In this document: positions 16,143-26,202 of the stretch, piece after piece
Position numbering within the stretch: the first letter of the stretch is position 1
Layout: every line of letters begins with the position of its first letter
Source: AC-37 sp036386455
GTDB lineage: Bacteria > Actinomycetota > Thermoleophilia > Solirubrobacterales > Thermoleophilaceae
NCBI GenBank assembly: GCA_036386455.1
Contig: DASVVS010000173.1
Coordinates: 53,113-117,112, forward strand
Direction of reading: 5' to 3'
Length of the DNA: 64,000 nt
The notes under the pieces: generated by a model
What the model was told of the DNA's origin: nothing
Databases searched by the model: none
The model's input: only the letters and a program-made list of their open reading frames with translations
Position numbers and translations under genes: made by a program

Positions 16143-16913
16143 GTGGCCAAAAAGATCCGGCCTGTCGCGCATGACGACCGGCTGACCCTGGTCGACCACC
16201 TGGAGGAGCTGCGCTCGCGGCTCATCGTCGCGCTGTTCGTCTTCGCGATCGCCTTCGCCATCTGCTTCTGGCAGGACGAGGTCGTGCTCGACATCGTGAA
16301 CCGGCCGCTGCCGGACAACACCGAGCCGATCACGCTCAGCCCCACGGAGCCGTTCCTCACCACGATCACGCTCTCCATGTACGGCGCGATCCTGCTGGCG
16401 ATGCCGGTGATCCTGTACCAGATCTACGCGTTCGTCCTGCCGGCGTTCAGCCCCAGCGAGCGCAAGGTGGCGCTGCCGCTGCTCCTGATGGTCCCGTTCC
16501 TCTTCGTCGGGGGCGTGGCGTTCAGCTACTACGTCGTGCTCGAGCCGGCCATCAGCTTCCTGCTGAACTTCAACGAGAACGAGTTCAACACCCAGATCAG
16601 GGCGCGCGACTACACGAGCTTCGTCGCGCTCAGCCTGCTGTCGGTGGGGATCCTGTTCCAGATCCCCGTCGGGGTGCTCGGCCTGACCCGGCTGGGGATC
16701 ACGACTCCCGCGAAGCTGCGCAAGAACCGGCGCTACGCGCTCCTCGGCTGCGCCGTGCTCGCGGCCCTCCTGCCCACGATCGACCCGGTGACCATGCTGA
16801 TCGAGATGGTCCCGCTGGTCGTGCTGTACGAGCTGAGTATCCTGCTGGCCTCAGCCTGGGGCAGGCCGTCGACGGAGGTCGCGGAGCGACTCGCGTCGGC
16901 GGAGGGCTCGTAG
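16143..16913 (+). CDS. tatC: Sec-independent protein translocase subunit TatC
   Basis: 256 residues from GTG 16143, with six membrane helices. The N-terminal DRLTLVDHLEELRSRL is the conserved signal-recognition motif, and the FVLPAFSPSERK loop and the later NRRYALLGCAVLAALLPTIDP stretch are typical. It recognises twin-arginine signal peptides and works with TatA encoded just upstream. Confidence 0.96.
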   Translation: MAKKIRPVAHDDRLTLVDHLEELRSRLIVALFVFAIAFAICFWQDEVVLDIVNRPLPDNTEPITLSPTEPFLTTITLSMYGAILLAMPVILYQIYAFVLPAFSPSERKVALPLLLMVPFLFVGGVAFSYYVVLEPAISFLLNFNENEFNTQIRARDYTSFVALSLLSVGILFQIPVGVLGLTRLGITTPAKLRKNRRYALLGCAVLAALLPTIDPVTMLIEMVPLVVLYELSILLASAWGRPSTEVAERLASAEGS

Positions 16914-16929
16914 GGCACCGGACCAGCAG

Positions 16930-17670
16930 ATGCTCTTCGACCTCAGAGGCAAGCGGCGCCGCGCCGTCCAAGTCACGTACGCGTCACTGGCGCTGCTGAT
17001 GGCTGTCGGCCTCGTCGGCGCGGGCATCGGCAGCGACGTCTCGGGCGGCGTCTTCGACATCTTCACGAACGACGACGGCGACGTCAGCGACGCCAACAAG
17101 CCCACGCAGAAGCGGATCGACAAGGCCAACGACAAGCTCGAGAAGAACCCTCGCGACCAGGCCGCGCTCATCGAGCTGGTGCGCGCCCACTACCAGCTGG
17201 CCAGCGCCGACGTCGACCAGCAGGGCAAGTTCGGCGACGACGGCAAGGAGGAGCTGCGCAAGTCGTCGGACGCGTGGAAGCGCTACCTGGCGCTCGATCC
17301 GAAGAACGTCGATCCCGCGCTCGCGTCGACGATGCTGTTCGTCTACGGCGACACCGGTCTGAACGAGCCGAAGAACGGGGTGGATGCCGCCGAGCTCATC
17401 ACGCGCCAGCGCGAGGACCCCGGCGCGTACGTGCAGCTCGCGGAGTTCGCGATCCTCGCCGGGCAGACGCGCAAGGCCGATCTGGCCGAGAAGAAGGCCC
17501 TCGAGCTGGTGCAGACCAAGGAGGACCGCGAGACCATCCGGGCCCGGATCCAGCAGGCGGAGGCGAAGGCGCAGGGGGGCGGCCAGGCCGGTGGAGCACC
17601 GCCCGCCGGAGGCGCTCCACAGCCCCCCGCCGGAGGCGCTCCACAGCCCCCCGCCGGAGGCGGCGGCTAG
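16930..17670 (+). CDS. Membrane-anchored TPR-like protein with Pro/Gly tail
   Basis: 246 residues. A short basic N-terminus is followed by one membrane helix (SLALLMAVGLVGAGIG). A soluble helical part follows with TPR-like phrases (KANDKLEKNPRDQAALIELVRAHYQLA, DAWKRYLALDPKNVDPALA, AYVQLAEFAILAGQTRKADLAEKKALEL). The tail is a repetitive GGAPQPPA stretch. It lies 16 bases after tatC. It is probably a scaffold at the membrane, perhaps helping Tat-dependent assembly, but that is inference from position. The tail is encoded by two identical 24-base units. Confidence 0.7.
   Translation: MLFDLRGKRRRAVQVTYASLALLMAVGLVGAGIGSDVSGGVFDIFTNDDGDVSDANKPTQKRIDKANDKLEKNPRDQAALIELVRAHYQLASADVDQQGKFGDDGKEELRKSSDAWKRYLALDPKNVDPALASTMLFVYGDTGLNEPKNGVDAAELITRQREDPGAYVQLAEFAILAGQTRKADLAEKKALELVQTKEDRETIRARIQQAEAKAQGGGQAGGAPPAGGAPQPPAGGAPQPPAGGGG
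17605..17652 (+). repeat. Two perfect 24-base tandem units
   Basis: Units 17605-17628 and 17629-17652 are identical, begin GCCGGAGGCGCTCCACAG and encode AGGAPQPP-type repeats at the end of the TPR-like protein. A third partial unit follows. Copy number could vary by slippage. Confidence 0.85.
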
Positions 17671-17731
17671 GCCAAGGCGCCCATCTTGCTAGAAACACGT
17701 CACAATCCCGCAACCCGAACGTAGGAGCCAG

Positions 17732-18106
17732 GTGAACTTCCACATCGACGACGAATCGATCGACGCCGAGACTCACGTGATCGAGCTCGGCGGTGAGGTC
17801 GACCTCTACACAGCGCCCGAGTTCAAGGAACGCCTCGTGCAGGTGATCGAGGACGGCAAGAAGCAGCTCGTCGTCGATCTCTCCAAGGCCACCTTCATCG
17901 ACTCCACGACGCTCGGAGTCCTCGTCGGCGGCGTGAAGCGGCTGCGGCCCAGCGGCGGCTCGCTGGCGCTGGTCTGCACCGACCAGAACATCACCAAGAT
18001 CTTCGAGATCACCGGTCTCGACCGGGTCTTCCCGATCCACGCGTCGCGCGAGGAGGCCCTCCAGGCCGTCGCCGCGGGCGAGGGATCGGCCGCCGAGAGC
18101 GCATAG
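17732..18106 (+). CDS. STAS-domain anti-sigma factor antagonist
   Basis: 124 residues from GTG 17732, with GGAG nine bases upstream. It is a complete SpoIIAA/RsbV-type STAS domain: IELGGEVDLYTAPEFKERL, then VVDLSKATFIDSTTLGVLV with the phosphorylatable Ser at position 58. In the family, dephosphorylated protein binds an anti-sigma kinase and frees a sigma factor. No kinase or sigma gene is adjacent. An RsbW-like protein is encoded at 31476-31883 but lacks key residues, so the partner is probably elsewhere. Confidence 0.9.
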   Translation: MNFHIDDESIDAETHVIELGGEVDLYTAPEFKERLVQVIEDGKKQLVVDLSKATFIDSTTLGVLVGGVKRLRPSGGSLALVCTDQNITKIFEITGLDRVFPIHASREEALQAVAAGEGSAAESA

Positions 18107-18113
18107 GGCGTCC

Positions 18114-18119
18114 TACAAT
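18114..18119 (+). promoter_or_regulatory. Candidate -10 element for tRNA-Lys
   Basis: TACAAT lies 37 bases upstream of the tRNA, directly after the STAS gene stop. No good -35 is visible, and read-through from the STAS gene is equally possible. Confidence 0.4.
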
Positions 18120-18126
18120 CGCTCAA

Positions 18127-18143
18127 GCCCGGGCTCGCCGGGC
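18127..18143 (+). terminator. Short GC hairpin between STAS gene and tRNA-Lys
   Basis: GCCCGG 18127-18132, loop GCTCG, CCGGGC 18138-18143. There is no T-run. It may be a weak terminator of the STAS transcript or a leader structure trimmed off the pre-tRNA. Confidence 0.35.
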
Positions 18144-18156
18144 CGATCAAGTCTCC

Positions 18157-18229
<73 letters not shown>

Positions 18230-18234
18230 TTCGC

Positions 18235-18259
18235 GAAGCCGCCTGATCCGGGCGGCTTC
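18235..18259 (+). terminator. Terminator-like hairpin after tRNA-Lys
   Basis: Perfect 9-base stem GAAGCCGCC/GGCGGCTTC around a 7-base loop, starting six bases after the tRNA. There is no T-run. It also lies just after the stop of the convergent gene at 18273, so it may serve both directions. Confidence 0.6.
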
Positions 18260-18272
18260 CGTCGTTGGGGGC

Positions 18273-20303
18273 CTATTCGCGCCGCACCGCGGCATTGACG
18301 CCGGCCACGACCGCCACGGTCAGCATCCAGCCGAGCAGCGTGTACGCGAACGCCCACCACTGGGCCGCCCCGCTCGGCGCGAAGGCATCGCGTAGACCGA
18401 GGCTCACCACGGGAATGAGCCGGTCGAGCGTGTAGATGCTCGCGACGAACGGCTGGTGCTCGGCCTTCACGGCGGCCAGTCGGCCATCGCTGTGGAAGGA
18501 CGAGAAGACCAGCGACCCGACGAGCACCAGCGCACTGAGCACCACGAGCGCACGCAGCGGCTTGTAGCCGTAGCCGACCGTCCATTGGAGGAAGGCGTTC
18601 CAGGCCTTGCCGGGCAAGCCGAGCTCACCCCTACGGCGGCGCTCTCGCTCATACGCCACCCGGCGAGCGTCCCCGTCCCGCCCCTCGCCCCGGTAGAACG
18701 TCATCAACTGCGTGTACGGCGACGGCGAATAGCCACCACCGGCCGCCGGGGCTGGTGGCGTCACGAGCCTGCCTTCCTCGGCGAGGCGAATCCACCGCAG
18801 CCGCCGCTGCACATCAAGCCGCCCGGGGCTAAGGCGCCGCAGCCGGACGGCACGCCGGACGCCGCCGAGCTGTCCTGGCGCTAGCTGCTGCGGCGCATCC
18901 TCTGAGGCCTGCAAGCGGGTGTACTCACAGCCTCGGAGCCCTAGCTGTGCCGGCCACGTCGACTCGCTGTCGTACAAGCTGCCCAGGCGCGCACCGGTGA
19001 GATCCACTCCGCCCCTGGGGGCCGCGGCAAAGCGCAGGAACAGTCCGCCGTCCACTCGCGCGCCCTCGAGATCGAGCGCCAGACCGGTACTCGTCAGGGC
19101 AGCCCCGATGAACACCAGCTGACTGCCGATGCGCGCGCCGAGCAGACGGACCTCGCCCTCGGCGACGAAGCCTTCCGCGCAGAACATGCCCTGGTCGACC
19201 CGCAGGCCGTCGGCTCTGAGGCCCTGCCTCAGCGTCGCTCCGTCGAACGCCAGCTGCCCACCGACGTGCGCCCCGACCAAACGGACCTCGCCCTCGGCGG
19301 TGAAGCCCTCCGTGCAGAACATGGCGTCGTCGACCTGCAGTCCGTCGGCGTTGAGGCCCCGGCTGAGATTTGCCCCCTCGAACGCCAACTGGCCGCCGAT
19401 GTGCGCGCTGAGCAAACGGACCTCTCCCTCGGCGGTGAAGTCAGGGGTGCAGAACATGCCCCGGTCTACTTGCAGGCCGTCGGCGTTGAGGTCCCCGCTG
19501 AGCGTCGCCTCCCCGAACCTCAACTGGCCGCCGATGTGTGCGCTGACCAAGCGGACCTCTCCCTCGGCGGTGAAGCCCCTCATGCAGAACAGGTCCTGGT
19601 CGACCTGCAGTCCGTCGGCGTTGAGGCCCCGCCTCAGGGTCGCGCGCTCGAACGACAGAAGGCCGATGTGCGCGCCGAGGAGGCGGACCCCGCCCTCGGC
19701 GGTGAAGCCCGCCGCGCAGAACATGCCCTCGTCGACCTGCAGGCCGTCGGCCACTAGCGCCATCCCGTCGAGTGATTCCGTGGGGATCTCGTGCGGTTGC
19801 AGAGTGCCGTCGCCCAGGTCGGGCGGGTAACCACCACCTGTCAGCGTGGCCCCGGAGAGCACGAGCTGGCCGCCGATGTGCGCGCCGAGCAACCCGACGA
19901 GCTCGAGGGTCGACCGGGACAGGTCGAGCGCGCCGCGAGTTTCGAGCTGGTCCGCGGCGAGACCGGGGAGATGGCAGGCGGTCAGACTGATCTCGGGTGC
20001 CTTGGCGGCGATCAGGTTGACCGGCGCGTCGAAGTGGCAGTTGTGGGCGATCAGGGGGGCCTGCAGGTCGGCGCTCTCGAAGTTGAGGCGACCGGTGATC
20101 CGCAGGCCGACGAGGATCGCGGCCCGCGGTTTCGCGTCGCTGTCCGGGCGAACCAGCAGCTCGTACAGCAGGTCCGCGGGAAGCTGGCGGTCCTCGCCCC
20201 AGGTGTGGCCCTCGGCGGCCGGTTCGCCGGCACCGCGCCGGACCGGACGGCCGGCCACGATCGCCGTCTTCAGCTCCTCAGCCGGAGGGGTGGCCTCTCC
20301 CAT
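18273..20303 (-). CDS. Membrane protein with 45-residue cysteine-bearing repeats (membrane-associated oxidoreductase-like)
   Basis: 676 residues from ATG 20303. A longer open frame upstream is unconserved. After a variable N-terminus, residues 60-155 contain pentapeptide-like segments (LRITGRLNFESADLQAPL, LDLSRSTLELVGLLGAHIGGQL). From 186 to about 410 there are five repeats starting DGLQVD at 186, 230, 275, 320 and 365, each with an MFC or LFC cysteine (C196, C240, C285, C330, C375), then FTAEGEVRLLGAHIGGQL. The C-terminus has two membrane helices (ALVVLSALVLVGSLVF and WAFAYTLLGWMLTVAVVAG). This layout resembles proteins named membrane-associated oxidoreductase in Streptomyces, a label without biochemical support. 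A right-handed beta-helix is likely. Confidence 0.7.
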   Translation of the reverse strand: MGEATPPAEELKTAIVAGRPVRRGAGEPAAEGHTWGEDRQLPADLLYELLVRPDSDAKPRAAILVGLRITGRLNFESADLQAPLIAHNCHFDAPVNLIAAKAPEISLTACHLPGLAADQLETRGALDLSRSTLELVGLLGAHIGGQLVLSGATLTGGGYPPDLGDGTLQPHEIPTESLDGMALVADGLQVDEGMFCAAGFTAEGGVRLLGAHIGLLSFERATLRRGLNADGLQVDQDLFCMRGFTAEGEVRLVSAHIGGQLRFGEATLSGDLNADGLQVDRGMFCTPDFTAEGEVRLLSAHIGGQLAFEGANLSRGLNADGLQVDDAMFCTEGFTAEGEVRLVGAHVGGQLAFDGATLRQGLRADGLRVDQGMFCAEGFVAEGEVRLLGARIGSQLVFIGAALTSTGLALDLEGARVDGGLFLRFAAAPRGGVDLTGARLGSLYDSESTWPAQLGLRGCEYTRLQASEDAPQQLAPGQLGGVRRAVRLRRLSPGRLDVQRRLRWIRLAEEGRLVTPPAPAAGGGYSPSPYTQLMTFYRGEGRDGDARRVAYERERRRRGELGLPGKAWNAFLQWTVGYGYKPLRALVVLSALVLVGSLVFSSFHSDGRLAAVKAEHQPFVASIYTLDRLIPVVSLGLRDAFAPSGAAQWWAFAYTLLGWMLTVAVVAGVNAAVRRE
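19076..19748 (-). repeat. Five tandem 132-135-base coding repeats
   Basis: Near-identical units encode the DGLQVD...FC...FTAEGEVRL...IGGQL repeats. Spacing of the DGLQVD starts is 44, 45, 45 and 45 residues. High nucleotide identity between units suggests recent duplication or gene conversion. Confidence 0.8.
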
Positions 20304-20447
20304 GCGCTCTCTGTACCCGTCAGCCGTGCCAGTCTGCTCCTGGACCGTCCAGTGGTGAATGGTCGCCCCCCAGGCAGGGGGTACGCACGACCGGAACCGC
20401 TTTCCGCTGCACTTCAGGGCCTTCGCTGCCGATAACAGCCGGAGTCC

Positions 20448-21566
20448 ATGGATCCGTCTGTCTTCGAGAGGCTCGGCCTGCGCCCTGTCGCGCGCCCGCA
20501 GGGACGCGGCACCGCCGAGCGTGCGGTCGCCGCGCGATCGCTGATGTACCTGTTCCTCGTCGGCGCCCTCGTGGCCGGCGCGGCGCTCGCGGCGGACCTG
20601 AGCCCGGCCGTGGACCACGCCCGCATCGCGATCACCGCCTGCGGCGCGCTCGGCATCGCCGTGGCGCTGTTCCTGGGCTACGACACGACGCCGCGCTGGG
20701 CGCTGTCGCTCTTCCTGCTGATGGGCTCGACCCTGATCGAGTGGGCCGTCTACGCGAGCCGCGACCCCCAGAGCCCGTTCCTCCTCTTCTACCTCTGGAT
20801 CGCCTTCTACGCCTTCTACTTCCTGAGCCGCGGCCAGGCGGTGCTCCAGATGGCCTTCGTGGGCATGGCCTACGCGGCCGTGCTCGAGCGCAGCACGGAG
20901 CCGATGCGCACGTCGGTGCTGCGCTGGGTCGTCTTCACGATCGCGATGATGGTGGCCGGCCTGCTGGTGCGGATGCTGCGTGAGCGGATCGACCACCTCC
21001 TGGCCGAGCTCGACGCCGGCTCGCGCACCGACATGCTGACCGGGCTGCTCGACGAGCGCGGCTGGAGCGAGCTGCTGCACAAGGAGCTCGAGCGCGCGCG
21101 GCGCAGCAGCAACCGCGTCGGCATCGTGGTCGGGCAGATCGACGGCGACCCTCTGAGCGAGCAGCTCGGGGAGCGGCACGCCAACGAGCTGATCGCGGAG
21201 GTCGGCGGCCTGCTCGGCAAGACCATCCGGCTCAACGACGAGGCGGCGCGCGTGGCGGGCGAGCAGTTCGCGGTCGTCTGCCCGTACACCGACGAGCGCG
21301 GCGCGACGATCATGGCCGAGCGCGCGGCCGCCGTCGTGCGCGAGCGCGATCACGAGGAGCGCCGGACGATCAGCTTCGGGGTCGCGAGCTATCCCAAGCA
21401 CGGCACCACGCCCGCTGCGGTCATGCAGGCCGCACGCCACGCCCTCCAGGAGGCACGCGACCTGGGCGGCGACCGCTCGGTCTCCTTCTTCTCGGCCGAG
21501 GACTCGATTCAGGAGCGGATGCGCTCCGACATCGACATCGAGGTCCTCGCCTCCGAGCCTGGATAG
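20448..21566 (+). CDS. Membrane protein with degenerate GGDEF domain
   Basis: 372 residues from ATG 20448. Six membrane helices occupy about residues 30-185, followed by a linker helix and a GGDEF-fold domain (SRTDMLTGLLDERGWSELL opens it). The signature loop that should read GGDEF reads AGEQF (RVAGEQFAVV), so the catalytic Glu and substrate glycines are altered and cyclase activity is unlikely. IDGDPLSEQLGERHANELI replaces the usual IDxFKxINDxxGHxxGD block. It may bind GTP or act as a pseudo-cyclase sensor. It is divergent from the repeat protein and 10 bases upstream of the aminotransferase. Confidence 0.82.
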   Translation: MDPSVFERLGLRPVARPQGRGTAERAVAARSLMYLFLVGALVAGAALAADLSPAVDHARIAITACGALGIAVALFLGYDTTPRWALSLFLLMGSTLIEWAVYASRDPQSPFLLFYLWIAFYAFYFLSRGQAVLQMAFVGMAYAAVLERSTEPMRTSVLRWVVFTIAMMVAGLLVRMLRERIDHLLAELDAGSRTDMLTGLLDERGWSELLHKELERARRSSNRVGIVVGQIDGDPLSEQLGERHANELIAEVGGLLGKTIRLNDEAARVAGEQFAVVCPYTDERGATIMAERAAAVVRERDHEERRTISFGVASYPKHGTTPAAVMQAARHALQEARDLGGDRSVSFFSAEDSIQERMRSDIDIEVLASEPG

Positions 21567-21576
21567 CCTGCGGCGG

Positions 21577-22368
21577 GTGGAGCTCACCTGCCTCGACGGA
21601 ACGGTGACACCGACCGCCGAGGCGGTCGTGCCGGTCACGGAGCCCGGATTCCTGCGCGGCGACGGGGTCTTCGAGGTCATCCGCATCTACGACGGGCGCC
21701 CGTTCGCGCTCGATCAGCACCTCGATCGGCTCGAGCACTCGGCGGCGAACCTGCGGCTCCGGCATGCCGCTCCGCGCGCGCTGCTCGAGGAGGAGGCCGC
21801 GGCCCTGCTGGCGGAGCGCGGCGGGCCGGCGTTCGACGGAGTGCTGCGGATCGTCCTCACCCAGGGTGGCCGCCGCCTGCTCCTGACCGAGCCGCTGCCC
21901 GAAGCGCCGGAGCACGCGCGGCTCGGATTCGTGACCTTCGCGCCCACGCGGCTGCTCGACGGGATCAAGTCGCTGTCGTACGCGTCGAACATGCTCGCGG
22001 GCCGGCTGGCGTCGGAGCGCGGCTTCGACGAGGCGCTGCTCGTGACGCCGCACGGGCGGGTGCTGGAGGCGCCCCGCGCGTCGCTCTTCTACGTGGCCGA
22101 GGACGGCGTGCTCTGCACCCCGCCGCTCGAGGACCACATCCTCGCGTCGATCACGCGCAACGCCCTGATCGCGCTCACCGGCGCCGAGGAGCGGGCGGTG
22201 ACGAAGGACGAGATCCTCGGATGCGAGGAGGCGTTCCTCGCATCCACCACGCGCGAGGTGCAGCCGGTCGCGCAGATCGAGAGCAGCGAGCTGCGCGCGC
22301 CCGGCGAGCGAACGCGGGCCGCGGCGGCGGCGCTGCGCGAGCACATCGAGGCCGAGCTGGCCCCCTGA
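21577..22368 (+). CDS. Class IV PLP aminotransferase (IlvE/PabC-like)
   Basis: 263 residues from GTG 21577. Fold-type IV features: GFLRGDGVFEVIRIYDGRPFALDQHLDRL at 28-56, catalytic lysine in GIKSLSYASNMLA, and EEAFLASTTREVQPV near the C-terminus. Length and motifs fit branched-chain aminotransferase, D-amino-acid aminotransferase or 4-amino-4-deoxychorismate lyase. Sequence alone does not choose, and no pabA/B or ilv genes lie nearby. Confidence 0.88.
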   Translation: MELTCLDGTVTPTAEAVVPVTEPGFLRGDGVFEVIRIYDGRPFALDQHLDRLEHSAANLRLRHAAPRALLEEEAAALLAERGGPAFDGVLRIVLTQGGRRLLLTEPLPEAPEHARLGFVTFAPTRLLDGIKSLSYASNMLAGRLASERGFDEALLVTPHGRVLEAPRASLFYVAEDGVLCTPPLEDHILASITRNALIALTGAEERAVTKDEILGCEEAFLASTTREVQPVAQIESSELRAPGERTRAAAAALREHIEAELAP

Positions 22369-22371
22369 TCG

Positions 22372-22560
22372 TCAGCGGCCGCGGCGGCGCAGGTCGCGCT
22401 CGCGCTGCGCGCGCGAGTTCCCGTCCATGCGGTAGAGCAGGTACCAGCTCGCGTGGCGCGCGGCGTTCGCGCCCAGCGCGGCCGCGCCGCGGACGGCGCC
22501 GGCCAGTCCCTTGGCCATCGACGTGACGATCGCTGATCCCCCCTCGTTCTGCGTGGCCAT
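22372..22560 (-). CDS. Small hypothetical protein
   Basis: 62 residues from ATG 22560: an Ala/Gly-rich weakly hydrophobic helix (SMAKGLAGAVRGAAALGANAARHASW) followed by a very basic tail (RAQRERDLRRRGR). It fills an otherwise empty gap between two plus-strand genes. Codon use fits, but no family is recognised. The chance of it being spurious is appreciable. Confidence 0.4.
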   Translation of the reverse strand: MATQNEGGSAIVTSMAKGLAGAVRGAAALGANAARHASWYLLYRMDGNSRAQRERDLRRRGR

Positions 22561-23331
22561 CGTATGGCCTCATCGGCCGCTGCGCCACAGCGGCTGAGGC
22601 TCCGGCGGGACCGGCTGTCAGACTGGCGCGCGTGGGGGCCATGACGCGCAGCGCAGCCACCGTCCGCCGCCGCCTGGCGGGCGCGGCGCTGCGCTCCGAG
22701 GGATGGGTGTGGGCGCCGGACCGCCGCACGATCGCGCTGGGCGTCGTCGCCGGCGTCACGACGGGCGCCGTGGTGGCGGTCGAGGTGGGCCGGGTCTGGC
22801 GTCGCGGCTCGGCTCCGCTCCCGAGCGAGACGGACGACCCGCTCCTGGCCGCGCAGGAGGCCGTGACCGAGACGGTCGAGGTGGCCGTCGCGGGCTACCA
22901 GGACCTCTCCACGCGCGCGAACGCCGCGTTCAACATGCTCACGTCGTTCGTGCTCACGTTCGTGACCGTGCGGACGCTCACCTGGATGCTGCGCAGCCGC
23001 GAGCGGATCGGCCCGTTCCGCAACGTGATCGTGGGCCGCCGGCACATCCACCACTACGTGCCCGGGATCGTGCTCGCGTTCTCGGCGGGCGCCGCGGCGA
23101 TCCTCACCCGCAACGAGGACATCGAGCCCAAGCTCGCGATCCCGTTCGGCGCCGGGATGGGGCTCACGCTCGACGAGTCGGCGCTCCTGCTCGAGCTCGA
23201 GGACGTCTACTGGAACCGCGAGGGGCTGCTGGGCGTGCAGATCACGCTGGCGGTCGCGGCGCTCATCGGAGCCCTGTCGCTGGCCGTGCGGTTCATCCGC
23301 CGCGGCGAGGAGATCGTGCTGGACGAGCGGG

Positions 23332-24666
<1,335 letters not shown>

Positions 24667-24670
24667 CGCG

Positions 24671-26062
24671 CTAGTCCACCTCGAGCGGCGCCATGCCGTC
24701 GGCCTCGCGGCGCGTCAGGTTCATGAACTTGGGATAGCGCTCGAGGAACGTGAGCACGACGTTCCCGACCGGGCCGTTCCTGTGCTTGGCGACGATCACG
24801 TCGGCCTCCCCGGGGCGCTCGCTCTCCTCGCGGTTGTAGTACTCGTCGCGGTAGATGAACATCACGAGGTCGGCGTCCTGCTCGATCTGGCCGGACTCGC
24901 GGAGGTCGGAGAGCATCGGCTTCTTGTCGGGGCGCGCCTCGACCGCGCGCGAGAGCTGCGACACCGCGATCACGGGGATGCTGAGCTCGCGCGCGAGGAT
25001 CTTGAGGCCGCGGCTGATCTGGCCGATCTGCTCGACGCGGCCGACGGAGGTGTCCTCGGGGCGCATGAGCTGGAGGTAGTCGACCACGACGAGGCCGAGC
25101 GGGCTGCGCGAGTGGAGCCGCCGCGCCTTCGCGCGCATCTCGAGGATGCCGAGGTCGCTCGAGTCGTCGATGTAGAGCGGCGCGGCCGCCAGCGTCTCGG
25201 TGGCCTGCATGACCTTGGGCCAGCGGTCGGGGCGGACCTTGCCCTTGCGCAGGTCGTCGCCGTTGAGCTTGGCCTGCGACGCGATGAAGCGCTGGGCGAG
25301 CTCGGTCTCGGACATCTCGAGGCTGAACAGCGCGACCGGCCGCCCGTGCTTGACCGCGGCGTTCTCGGCGATGTTGGTGACCAGGGCCGACTTGCCCATG
25401 GAGGGCCGCGCCGCCAGCACGATCAGGTTGCCCGGCTGGAAGCCGCCGGTCATGTCGTCGAGGTCCTTGAAGCCGGAGGGCGTTCCGGTGAGGGCGACGC
25501 CCTCGCGCGAGACCCGCTCCAGCTTCTCCAGCTCGTCGTGGAGGACGGCCTCGATCGAGCGCAGCTCGCCGCTGTGCTCGTCGTGGGCGATCCGGTAGAG
25601 CTTGGCCTCGGCCTGCTCGAGCAGCTCGCGGGGCTCGCCCGCGAAGTCGAAGACGTCCTGCTGGATCACGCGCGTCGTGTCGAGCAGGCGCCGCATCAGC
25701 GCGTGCTCCTTCACGATCCGCGCGTACTGGCGGACGTTGCCGGCCGACGGGACGAGGTTCGGCAGCGAGTGGACGTATGCGGTGCCGCCGGCCTCCTCGA
25801 GCTCACCGGCGCGATCGAGCTCCTCGGCCACCGTCAGGACGTCGACCGGCTGCGGATCCGTCTTCTCCTTCAGCCGGATCATCGCGCCGAAGATCAGCCG
25901 GTGGCGCTGGCGGTAGAAGTCCTCCGCGCGCAGCTTGACGTCGATCTGCAGCGCGTCGAGCGCCTGCTCCGACAGCAGGATGGCGCCGAGGACCGAAACC
26001 TCTGCTTCCTGGTTCTGCGGAGGGACCTTGCCCGCCGCGTCAGGCGGAACGGAGATAGCCAT
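24671..26062 (-). CDS. dnaB: Replicative DNA helicase
   Basis: 463 residues from ATG 26062. The N-terminal DnaB domain (PPQNQEAEVSVLGAIL onward) is followed by the RecA-like ATPase with Walker A ARPSMGKSA, LFSLEMS, Walker B LVVVDYLQLM, ISRGLKILARELSIPVIAVSQLSR and DLRESGQIEQDADLVMFIYRD. Length is normal and there is no intein. It unwinds DNA at the fork as a hexamer. A 140-base spacer separates it from rplI upstream. Confidence 0.97.
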   Translation of the reverse strand: MAISVPPDAAGKVPPQNQEAEVSVLGAILLSEQALDALQIDVKLRAEDFYRQRHRLIFGAMIRLKEKTDPQPVDVLTVAEELDRAGELEEAGGTAYVHSLPNLVPSAGNVRQYARIVKEHALMRRLLDTTRVIQQDVFDFAGEPRELLEQAEAKLYRIAHDEHSGELRSIEAVLHDELEKLERVSREGVALTGTPSGFKDLDDMTGGFQPGNLIVLAARPSMGKSALVTNIAENAAVKHGRPVALFSLEMSETELAQRFIASQAKLNGDDLRKGKVRPDRWPKVMQATETLAAAPLYIDDSSDLGILEMRAKARRLHSRSPLGLVVVDYLQLMRPEDTSVGRVEQIGQISRGLKILARELSIPVIAVSQLSRAVEARPDKKPMLSDLRESGQIEQDADLVMFIYRDEYYNREESERPGEADVIVAKHRNGPVGNVVLTFLERYPKFMNLTRREADGMAPLEVD

Positions 26063-26202
26063 GGGGGCCTACCGAAGTTGACGGCCGAGACGGCCCGAAG
26101 ATGCTGGGGACGCGAAAACCGAGCATGCCAAGGACGCAGGGAGCGAAGCGTGCTTCACGCACGCGAGCGACCGAGGACGCAGGCAGGCGACGGTTTGCAG
26201 CG
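26063..26202 (-). other. 140-base rplI-dnaB spacer with small repeats and hairpin
   Basis: No coding frame is supported here. GGACGCAGG occurs at 26132-26140 and 26175-26183, GAGCGA at 26141-26146 and 26165-26170, and GCGTG/CACGC (26148-26152 with 26156-26160) forms a small hairpin between them. It may hold a terminator, attenuator or a dispersed repeat; none can be proved. Confidence 0.4.

Noticed and set aside
20304..21686. N-terminal extension of the repeat membrane protein to over 1100 residues
   Set aside because: The added part is antisense to the GGDEF-like gene and ends in unconserved sequence. ATG 20303 gives the expected protein.
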